From NCBI RefSeq assembly GCF_002608075.1, contig NZ_LAHA01000001.1, positions 233,488 to 297,487 on the forward strand: a DNA stretch of 64,000 bases. The letters are read 5' to 3'. The notes under the pieces were generated by a model. It was not told where the DNA came from. It made no database searches and saw only the letters and a list, made by a program, of their open reading frames with translations. The DNA comes from Nostoc linckia z4. GTDB lineage: Bacteria; Cyanobacteriota; Cyanobacteriia; Cyanobacteriales; Nostocaceae. A program made the translations under genes and the position numbers. Within the stretch, counting starts at the first letter, position 1. Every line of letters begins with the position of its first letter. Shown piece after piece: positions 56,647 to 64,000 of the stretch.

Positions 56647-57001
56647 AAATATCTTTTGCTGGGGGTGAACGAAATTTTGTGTGGGATTTCTAGCTAAGTA
56701 TCCAAAAAATTACCCTCCACACTTCCCACACTTCCCACACTCCCCACACTCCCCACACTCCCCACACTCCCCACACCTTTTTTCGCTCACCCTTTTGCTG
56801 GTGAATTAAGGTATCACAACGGCGTGGCGATCGCACTTAAAAAAGCTCAAAATAGCAATATTTTCATGAATAACAGCATAGCGCTTGCCAACTTATTGAG
56901 TGGGAAGCGCTATTTTCTCATTTTTACAAAAAATATCCGATACAAACTAAAGTAGATAAAACAATACCACAAAACACCCTTATAGTTAGTAGTGTTAATT
57001 T
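56647..57001. repeat. Intergenic region with CCCCACACT repeats
   Basis: CACACTTCCCACACTCCCC units at 56718-56779 and a HIP1-like octamer near 56827. The kinase promoter is likely within 56880-57001, unplaced. Confidence 0.65.
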
Positions 57002-58693
57002 ATGCAAATACTGTTAAACGATCGCTATCGAGTGATTCGCACTTTAGGAAGCGGTGGGTTTGGTGAAACTTTCCTAGCGGAAGATACTCAAATGCCTTCT
57101 AACCGCCGTTGTGTAATTAAACAGCTAAGACCAATTCACAACAACCCGCAAATTTATCAATTAGTGCAAGAAAGATTCCAACGGGAAGCAGCAATTTTAG
57201 AAGATTTGGGTGGTACAAGTAACCAAATTCCTACTTTATATGCTTACTTTCAATCAGATGGACAATTTTACTTGGTTCAAGAGTGGATAGAAGGCGATAC
57301 CTTAACAGCGAAAGTACAACAACAAGGCTTATTAAGTGAAAGCGCCGTTAGAGAAATATTAATAAATTTATTACCAGTACTAGAACAAGTACACAATCAG
57401 CGAATTGTCCATCGAGATATCAAACCAGATAATATTATTTTGCGTCATCGAGACCATAAAGCAGTGCTGATTGATTTCGGTGCTGTCCGCGAATCAATGG
57501 GAACAGTGGTGAATTCCCAAGGCTTACCGACCAGTTCCATTGTGATTGGTACGCCGGGATATATGCCAAGCGAACAAGCCGCAGGTAGACCACTTTATTC
57601 GAGTGATTTATACAGTTTGGGAATCACAGCAATTTATCTTCTTACGGGAAAACAACCACAAGAATTAGAAACAGATTCACGCACTGGAGAAATTATTTGG
57701 CACAGACATGCCTTGAGTATTAGTCCTACATTAGCAGGAGTGATAGATCGAGCGATCGCCTACCATCCACGCGATCGTTTTGCTACAGCCAGAGAAATGT
57801 TAGACGCTTTGCTATTTGGTTCAGCAGCACCAACAGTACCTTACAATCAACCGCCAGTAGCGCCAACTGTACCTTATAATCAACCACCAGTAACGCCAAC
57901 TGTACCTTATAATCAACCGCCAGTAGCGCCAACAGTACCTTACAACCAACCACCAGTAGCCAACGTACAACCTCCTGCAACACAACAAAATACAGTTGCT
58001 GTTAGTCCAGGTTATAGTAGCCAACCTCCCAATCAAAATAGTAGCCAAAACAATGGACACAAAGGAATCCTTCTCGGTAGTTTAATTGCTGGTGGTTTAA
58101 TTGGTGGTTCTATAGTTATTGGTTTTGCTCTCAATAAATCAAATCAACCAATAGCTGAATCTACACCTTCATCGGCTGAACTTTCAACAAATAGCAATAA
58201 CAAACCAAGCGTCTCACCATCAGTAAATTCTCAAGATCCTGTCGATTCTCCAGTTGTACAACAAACTACACCATCAGTTCAAGAACCAGTTGATTCTCCA
58301 GTCGTGCAACAAACTACATCACCCGTTCAACAATTTAACTCCACACAACAACAAATTAATAGACCCTCAGCAGAAGAAGCAGTGGAAAATTATTACGAAA
58401 CTATTAACAATGGTGAATATCAACAAGCCTGGAATCAGTTATCTCCCAGCTATCAAAATAATCAACGCCTCCATCCCAAAGGTTATCTTTCTTATATTGA
58501 TTGGTGGGGAGGACAAGTAGAAAGCGTAGATGTTGAACAAGTGAGCTTAATAGAAAATAATTCAGAAACAGCTACGGTTAATGCTCAATTGAGATACTTT
58601 TTGAAAAACGGCAAACAATCACCTAGTTCTGTAAGTTTTTCGCTGTTATGGGATCAAGGAAATAGTAGATGGGTTATAACTGGTGCTAAATAA
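57002..58693 (+). CDS. Ser/Thr protein kinase with C-terminal NTF2-like domain
   Basis: A 563-aa Hanks-type kinase. The ATP loop GSGGFGETFLAED (about residue 16), Lys in CVIKQLRP, catalytic HRDIKPDNI (about residue 138) and DFGAV are all present, followed by IGTPGYMPSEQAAGRP. After the kinase domain (1-270) comes a linker of four PTVPYNQPPVA units (~278-320), a membrane helix (GILLGSLIAGGLIGGSIVIG, ~355-378), a Gln/Ser/Thr-rich spacer and an extracytoplasmic domain with AVENYYETINNGEYQQAW that looks NTF2-like. It may sense an external signal. Divergent partner of the FHA transporter downstream. Confidence 0.92.
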   Translation: MQILLNDRYRVIRTLGSGGFGETFLAEDTQMPSNRRCVIKQLRPIHNNPQIYQLVQERFQREAAILEDLGGTSNQIPTLYAYFQSDGQFYLVQEWIEGDTLTAKVQQQGLLSESAVREILINLLPVLEQVHNQRIVHRDIKPDNIILRHRDHKAVLIDFGAVRESMGTVVNSQGLPTSSIVIGTPGYMPSEQAAGRPLYSSDLYSLGITAIYLLTGKQPQELETDSRTGEIIWHRHALSISPTLAGVIDRAIAYHPRDRFATAREMLDALLFGSAAPTVPYNQPPVAPTVPYNQPPVTPTVPYNQPPVAPTVPYNQPPVANVQPPATQQNTVAVSPGYSSQPPNQNSSQNNGHKGILLGSLIAGGLIGGSIVIGFALNKSNQPIAESTPSSAELSTNSNNKPSVSPSVNSQDPVDSPVVQQTTPSVQEPVDSPVVQQTTSPVQQFNSTQQQINRPSAEEAVENYYETINNGEYQQAWNQLSPSYQNNQRLHPKGYLSYIDWWGGQVESVDVEQVSLIENNSETATVNAQLRYFLKNGKQSPSSVSFSLLWDQGNSRWVITGAK

Positions 58694-58908
58694 AATCACA
58701 TTTGATAAAGAATTCAAAATTAATTACAAACAACTGGAAATCCCCAATATTAGCCAGTAAATTTTTTATTCTGAATTCTGACTCCTGAATTCTAACTCCA
58801 AACTCCTAACTCCTAACTCCTGAATTCTCAATTCTGACTCCTAACTCCTAACTCCTGACTCCTGAATTCTGACTCCTGAATTCTGACTCCTGACTCCTGA
58901 ATTCTCCT
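58694..58908. repeat. TCCTGAATTCTGACTCC repeats
   Basis: A run of CTGAATTCTGACTCCTAACT-type units from 58767 to 58906 between convergent genes. Confidence 0.85.
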
Positions 58909-61275
58909 TCAAAAAATATCTTTTCGCTTTTGCAAATAAAACGTTATTGCTAAATAAATAAATGCGTGCAAACATAGAATACTCCAATTTAAACTTAAAT
59001 TAGACCATGTTGCTTCATAAACAGGCGTTGGTTCAAATGGTTGGGGAACTGTACTACCATCAGGTAATTTAATCGGTTCGGGAACCAATTGATTAAGATT
59101 AACTAAAGCACCGTAAGCTCCCACTGACCACCGACTGAGCATTAACCAAGATAGTTTACTAGCAATACCTTCCATTTTGAATAAAACACCAGAAAAGATA
59201 AATTGAGGAAGTAACAACAAAGGTAAAGCACTATTGGCTTGACTAGTATTTTTGACAAATGCTGACACCAATAAACCCAGACTGAAACTAGTTACAAGTG
59301 TCAAAAATGTAGTGATAATTAACCCCAATGACCAAGAAATTAATTCTGGTTCTGGTGATTTAAAAAAGAGAAAAATCACCGTTGCCATTAACAGAGTTTG
59401 TAATCCTGCTAAAATTGAGAGAATTGCCACTTTAGAAGTAAGATAAGCAAATAAACCCAAATTTACCAGCCGTTCCCGTAAATAAATTGCTGATTCTTTG
59501 ACAATTTCTTGTAATGAACTAGAAAGTCCTACCCATAATGCAGCACAAGTAAAGACAAATAACACCCGCAAAGCTAAAGGTGCAAGAGTCGGATCTGGCT
59601 CTTCTCCTAATACTAAAGGGTCTTGATTGCGGATGGCAAATGTCATTAAACTAATACTGATTGGTGCTGTTAAAAGTGCTAAAGTCAAGTTGATGCGATC
59701 GCGCTTTTGAATTTGAAAGTAACGTTGGGTCAAAATCTTCAATTGTTCCCCAAAAGAAATGCCATGACTGTGATTATTAACAATATCTGATTCTCGTAAT
59801 TGAGTACCAGAATTAAGACGATTTTCGATATAGCGGCGATAATCATCTGATTGTCGGAATTTGTTAGCTTGGTCGATGATGTTTTCTGGTTTTTCTAGCT
59901 GATTATAAATATCGGCAAAGTCATCTTTAACAGCAAAAAACCGTAAACATTCATCAGGAGGGCCAAAATAACATAGCTTTCCTCCTCTACCGAGAAAGAC
60001 AACGCGATCGCACAATTTAATATTCGTCGTTGCATGAGTTACTAAAATAACCGTGCGTCCCTCATCGGCTAATTTGCGTAACAGCTGCATCATTTTTTTA
60101 TCCAATCCAGGATCGAGTCCAGAAGTTGGTTCATCCAAGAAAAACAACTTCGGATCGGCTAGTAATTCCACCCCAATGCTTACCCGCTTGCGCTGTCCTC
60201 CACTTAGTTGAGACACCTTAGCATCCCGACGATGGGACATTTCTACATCTTGTAAAGTCTTTTCCACCACCTGAGTGACATTAATATCTGGTGGTAGTCG
60301 CAGCTTGGCGGCGTAGGTAAGAACTTCAGACACGGTGAGTTCTTGGTGAATAATATCGTCTTGGGGTACATAACCAATGTGGGTGCGGTACATGTTGAAA
60401 TTGTTCCGCAAATTTTCACCATTTAAATAAACTACACCTTGGGTTGTTTGCTCTACTCCCAATAGCGTCCTCATCAAAGTTGACTTTCCAGCACCACTTC
60501 CCCCCACCAAGGCGACAAACTGTCCCGGTTCAATGGGTATAGAAATATCATCCAATCGCCGCTTGTCTCGATCTTGGATTACTAGATTGCAAGCATCCAA
60601 GCGAATTTTATTTCCGCGATCGAGTATTTGTAACTCATCGCCACGCAACACCAGTGTAAATGGGCCGATGCGAATTGTTGTTCCTGCTGACAATACAGCA
60701 GTACCATTGACTTTTTGCCCATTGACAAAAACACCATTGGTACTATAGTCCCGCAGAATATAACGCCCTTGAGCGTCCGTATCAATTGTGGCGTGACGGC
60801 GAGAAACAGTAGGGGCTTCTAGAGGTAAAGTAGCATTGACATCGCGACCGAGTAAAATCGACCGATTTTTCAGAGAAATTCTTTGTAATTGCTGCTTATT
60901 GTTCGTTGAAGTCTGGGTTTGATTATAGTATGTGAGTACTATTTGGTCTTGAGAGTTTTGACCGATGCGGATTTCCGTGCCGTTTTTCAGGCTATAGCCG
61001 GATTCTGGAGTGATGCGAGTCTCATTGATATAAAGCCCATTGGTACTAGGTTTTTCACCATTTCCGTCATAAATGCGATAGTCTTCGCCATCTTTACGTA
61101 AAAGGGCTTGATATCTGCCTACAAGTTGCCAATCTACAAGGACAACCAAATCGGCAAAAGCGCGATCGCGCCCTAATATGTGTTGTTGCTCCCTGAGTTC
61201 AAAGTATAAAATTATTCCTTTATTTTCTAGTTTTAAATAAGAATTTACACTTGTAATATTTTTGCCTACACTCAT
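58909..61275 (-). CDS. FHA-FHA-ABCG half transporter
   Basis: A 788-aa fusion of two FHA domains, an ABC ATPase and an ABC-2 membrane domain. FHA1 (~30-105) shows HILGRDRAFADL and STNGLYIN; FHA2 (~135-195) shows ILLGRDVNATL, SRRHATID and STNGVFVNG. The ATPase has Walker A GGSGAGKST (about residue 258), signature LSGGQRKRVSIGVEL and Walker B LFFLDEPTSGLDPG. About six membrane helices fill residues 540-785. FHA domains bind phosphothreonine, so transport could be controlled by kinases; Ser/Thr kinase genes flank it on both sides. Cargo unknown. Confidence 0.93.
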   Translation of the reverse strand: MSVGKNITSVNSYLKLENKGIILYFELREQQHILGRDRAFADLVVLVDWQLVGRYQALLRKDGEDYRIYDGNGEKPSTNGLYINETRITPESGYSLKNGTEIRIGQNSQDQIVLTYYNQTQTSTNNKQQLQRISLKNRSILLGRDVNATLPLEAPTVSRRHATIDTDAQGRYILRDYSTNGVFVNGQKVNGTAVLSAGTTIRIGPFTLVLRGDELQILDRGNKIRLDACNLVIQDRDKRRLDDISIPIEPGQFVALVGGSGAGKSTLMRTLLGVEQTTQGVVYLNGENLRNNFNMYRTHIGYVPQDDIIHQELTVSEVLTYAAKLRLPPDINVTQVVEKTLQDVEMSHRRDAKVSQLSGGQRKRVSIGVELLADPKLFFLDEPTSGLDPGLDKKMMQLLRKLADEGRTVILVTHATTNIKLCDRVVFLGRGGKLCYFGPPDECLRFFAVKDDFADIYNQLEKPENIIDQANKFRQSDDYRRYIENRLNSGTQLRESDIVNNHSHGISFGEQLKILTQRYFQIQKRDRINLTLALLTAPISISLMTFAIRNQDPLVLGEEPDPTLAPLALRVLFVFTCAALWVGLSSSLQEIVKESAIYLRERLVNLGLFAYLTSKVAILSILAGLQTLLMATVIFLFFKSPEPELISWSLGLIITTFLTLVTSFSLGLLVSAFVKNTSQANSALPLLLLPQFIFSGVLFKMEGIASKLSWLMLSRWSVGAYGALVNLNQLVPEPIKLPDGSTVPQPFEPTPVYEATWSNLSLNWSILCLHAFIYLAITFYLQKRKDIF

Positions 61276-61807
61276 AAACTTAAGTTGATTTCAAAATGTT
61301 TAATTAATGATTTTCCAGAGCAGATGTACTAAAGCCACATCACCCGTTACCAACAAACACAAGGCAAGTCCCTATTTCCTTTTACACACTTCTTTGTCTC
61401 CTACACCCCCACATCCAATACGGATCGGATAAACAGTATGAACTTCCCTTGTGGTCTGGGAAAAAGTTAAGGGGTAAAAAATGTATTTGAAACCTTTCCC
61501 CTTTCCCCTTCCCCCTTTACCCTTTACCCTTTCCCCTTTCCCCTTTCCCCTTTACCCTTTCCCCTTTCCCCTTTCCCCTTTCCCCTTTCCCCTTTCCCCT
61601 TTCCCCTTCCCCCTTTACCCTTTCCCCTTCCCCCTTTCCCCTTTACCCTTTCCCCTTTACCCTTTACCCTTTACCCTTTAACCGAACTGTATTGCCCCCA
61701 CACCCATGTTTCTTAAAAGAATATTGTCATGAGAAATAGCAGGTTAAGCCAAAAATAAGGAAAATATCTAAGGTACATTGATAAGAGGCGCACGCTGGTA
61801 AGTTTTC
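61276..61807. repeat. CCCTTTC heptamer array upstream of kinase 2
   Basis: About 26 units of CCCTTTC/CCCTTTA at 61497-61680, one of the longest arrays in the window, ending in TTTAACCGAACTGTATTG, similar to the repeat at the corA arms (CTTAACCGAGCAGTATTG). A kinase promoter presumably lies between 61700 and 61807. No gene seen. Confidence 0.85.
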
Positions 61808-63619
61808 ATGACAACAACGCTGCTAAACAATCGCTATCAAGTTATCCAGGTAATTGGTGCTGGTGGGTTTGGCGAAACTTTACTCGCAGAAGATACTCAC
61901 ATGCCTTCTCGGCGTCGCTGCGTAATTAAGCAACTCAAACCGATAACCAATAATGACCCCCAAACCTACCAAATAATCCAAGAACGGTTTAAAAGAGAAG
62001 CAGCAACCTTAGAGTATTTGGGTGAAAGTTGTAACCAAATTCCCAAACTTTATGCTTATTTTTCTGAGAATGGGCAATTTTACCTCGTCCAAGAATGGAT
62101 TCACGGCCAAACTCTGACAAAAATTATTGAAGCCAAAGGATTTGAGAGTGAAACTGTTGTTCGAGAAATCCTGTTGAGTCTGCTGCCAGTTTTAGATTAT
62201 GTCCACAGCAAAGGCATTATTCACCGGGATATCAAACCAGAAAACATCATTATCCGTTCTGTTGATGGCAAACCAGTATTGATTGATTTTGGTGCAGTCA
62301 AAGAAACCATTCGTTCCGTGGTGGCTACTCCAGGATACCCCACGCGATCGCTCGTTATTGGTACGCCTGGTTATATGCCTAGCGAACAAGCAGTTGGGCG
62401 TCCAGTTTATGCCACTGATATCTACAGCTTGGGTTTGACGGCTGTTTATCTGCTAACTGGCAAACACCCGCAAGAACTACAAACCGATTTGCAAACAGGC
62501 GAAATCCTTTGGCAGCAGCAAGCGCCTCACGTCTCTGCCCAATTGGCTGCGGTACTCAATCAGACAATTAAGCCTCATGCAGGCGATCGCTACAGTACTG
62601 CTAGTAAAATGTTATACGCCTTGCGGTCTTCTAGTGACATTTCTCCACAGCCACCAACAACTGCTAACACACTCAGCTTATCTCCCCCTCATACGTCAAC
62701 TCGACAAACCCAGCCCTTATTTTCTCCCCCAAAAACTCCAATTACTCACGGATCTTCTCAGGCTGGAAACTGGCAAAAACCTGCTGTGATTTTTGGTAGT
62801 TTGCTCATAGGCGGCTTAATTGGTGCAGTTGCAATTTTTGGCATGACTCGCCAGCAACAGTTACAGACAAACATAGCCACCAGTCCTACTTCCTCTCCAG
62901 AATCTCAGCCAACTCCTACATTTACCAATCCACCCATTTCTTCCCGACCTTCTCCAGTGCCAGTAGTACCCACTCCACCACCACAACCACAAATAACTCC
63001 TGAAATACCAGCTTTTAATCCGCCAGTTGTATCCACGCCACAACCAGACAACGAACCTGTATTTACACAGACTCCAACACCACAGCCAGAACCAGAGAAT
63101 CAAGTTCCGCTGTCCACACCAGAAGTACCTTCCACACCACAGAAAAAGCCCCTCAGCAAATTAGCTGCAACTGCCAGGAAACAACAAGTTCCCGCATTTC
63201 CCACAGGCACATCCAGAAATGTTGTCGAATCTGCCCTCGGCAAACCAACAAGAGATTTAAGGGGTGCTTGGGGTAATACCCGTGCTGTTGTTTACAAACT
63301 CGTACCAAACAAAATAGACCTTGGCTACTTATTCGATCGCAATTCTCAAGTCCTGCGTCAAACTGAGGTATCTTTTGCTGATACCGTAGAACCACAGCTA
63401 ATGCAGTCTACTCTCAATCAACTCTTGAATGGGCAAGCCACTGAAGATATCAAACAGGGACTAAGACAGGTACAGCAAGGCCAGTCCGACAATTTTAGTT
63501 TCAAAAATGGTTCCGTTAAGGGCCAGATTATTCGCCAAGAATGTAATTTTATTTACATTAGTATTTGGGATGAAGATTTACATGATTTTGTAAATCCGTC
63601 TACAGGTAAAAAATGTTGA
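61808..63619 (+). CDS. Ser/Thr protein kinase, membrane-bound
   Basis: A 603-aa Hanks-type kinase closely related to the one at 57002. It shows GAGGFGETLLAED, Lys in CVIKQLKP, HRDIKPENI (about residue 138), DFGAV and IGTPGYMPSEQAVGRP. A membrane helix (IFGSLLIGGLIGAVAIFGM, ~328-346) is followed by a Pro/Thr/Gln-rich stretch and a different C-terminal domain (~450-603) that includes FPTGTSRNVVESALGKPT, resembling SmpA/OmlA-like folds, and Cys residues near the end. The shared kinase half and distinct outer half suggest duplication followed by change of sensor. Confidence 0.92.
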   Translation: MTTTLLNNRYQVIQVIGAGGFGETLLAEDTHMPSRRRCVIKQLKPITNNDPQTYQIIQERFKREAATLEYLGESCNQIPKLYAYFSENGQFYLVQEWIHGQTLTKIIEAKGFESETVVREILLSLLPVLDYVHSKGIIHRDIKPENIIIRSVDGKPVLIDFGAVKETIRSVVATPGYPTRSLVIGTPGYMPSEQAVGRPVYATDIYSLGLTAVYLLTGKHPQELQTDLQTGEILWQQQAPHVSAQLAAVLNQTIKPHAGDRYSTASKMLYALRSSSDISPQPPTTANTLSLSPPHTSTRQTQPLFSPPKTPITHGSSQAGNWQKPAVIFGSLLIGGLIGAVAIFGMTRQQQLQTNIATSPTSSPESQPTPTFTNPPISSRPSPVPVVPTPPPQPQITPEIPAFNPPVVSTPQPDNEPVFTQTPTPQPEPENQVPLSTPEVPSTPQKKPLSKLAATARKQQVPAFPTGTSRNVVESALGKPTRDLRGAWGNTRAVVYKLVPNKIDLGYLFDRNSQVLRQTEVSFADTVEPQLMQSTLNQLLNGQATEDIKQGLRQVQQGQSDNFSFKNGSVKGQIIRQECNFIYISIWDEDLHDFVNPSTGKKC

Positions 63620-64000
63620 TTTCCAATAAAATTTTTGTATCTCACAACACAGATACAGTATTCAACATCACAGTTAAAAACACCAGTTTTTTGAGCTAAA
63701 ATCCGCACAATTTCAGTCTCCCCAAGCACAAAAACTAGATTTTTAAGATTAGTAAATTTGGCTTCGATATTTTGGAAATAAACTCATAAAATTCTATTTT
63801 TCCCATAGCTCATACCCCATGCCCAATAACCGATACCCGATGCTCCATACCCCTTTTCAATTCTGAATCATCATAAAGTTATAAATACCATTATTAAGTT
63901 TTTAATAATACTTGTCTCAGGTTCCACATTCATGTCGTAAATTGCGATCGAAATTGTGTAATCTGAAAACAGCTAAGCTAATGATTCTTTTGAGGTCTGA
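63620..64000. other. Intergenic end of window
   Basis: AT-rich with a short CCCATGCCCAATAACCGATACCCGATGC repeat remnant near 63815-63850. No ORF, tRNA or terminator seen. Confidence 0.5.

Noticed and set aside
61497-61680. Regular repeat array that could be taken for a CRISPR
   Set aside because: The unit is 7 bp with no unique spacers, and no cas genes are present in the window. The same holds for 48455-48557.

Overview
The window reads as chromosomal DNA of a filamentous, heterocyst-forming cyanobacterium of the Nostoc/Anabaena type. Direct signs are psbA, psbP (CyanoP), pcyA, the carotenoid pair crtP-crtB, a devBCA-type exporter, very many HIP1 octamers (GCGATCGC), and dense 7-bp-period and ATTCTGA-type repeat arrays between most genes. 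The species cannot be named from sequence alone.

Layout. 1-4331: end of a tRNA-Ser gene, the crtP-crtB operon and a PhyH-like dioxygenase, leftward. 4671-5759: a GH3 glucosaminidase. 5761-10550: a leftward array of 30 tRNA-like genes that together carry anticodons for all 20 amino acids, interrupted by an HNH endonuclease gene and a secreted SH3 protein gene. Three of its tRNAs (Pro-CGG, Leu-CAG, Cys-GCA) have a ~26-nt dispersed repeat inserted at the same T-loop position, and all five leucine tRNAs lack the usual long variable arm. A consensus promoter with tandem TGTAGTAT repeats and a small leader ORF lies upstream. 11204-16890: leuB, a small conserved gene, prepilin peptidase, accD, an MFS carrier. 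17192-25037: sugar-type binding protein, a secreted trypsin-like protease beside a TPR-CHAT protease, a decayed hicBA module, a MITE and a DUF3370 lipoprotein. 25057-29962: small hypothetical genes and ppc, whose frame carries an inserted low-complexity repeat.

30410-35008: a cell-surface acylation pair (SGNH protein plus MBOAT acyltransferase). 35566-37978: psbA and corA; corA is bracketed by a perfect 45-bp inverted repeat. 38124-42393: urease operon ureD-ureA-ureB-DUF1349-ureC, interrupted by an opposite-strand GxxExxY gene that is itself bracketed by 41-bp inverted repeats. 42535-48430: methyltransferase, membrane protein, dapB, psbP, maf, a small gene and pcyA. 49679-53221: devB-devC-devA. 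53300-56646: hypothetical membrane protein, HAD phosphatase, Uma2 nuclease-fold protein and a 55-aa protein. 57002-63619: two Ser/Thr kinases flanking a divergent FHA-FHA-ABCG transporter, a likely phospho-signalling and transport module.

Most metabolic genes are ordinary. The points that stand out are the tRNA array and its T-loop insertions, the two genes tightly framed by inverted repeats (corA and GxxExxY), and the repeat insertion inside ppc.
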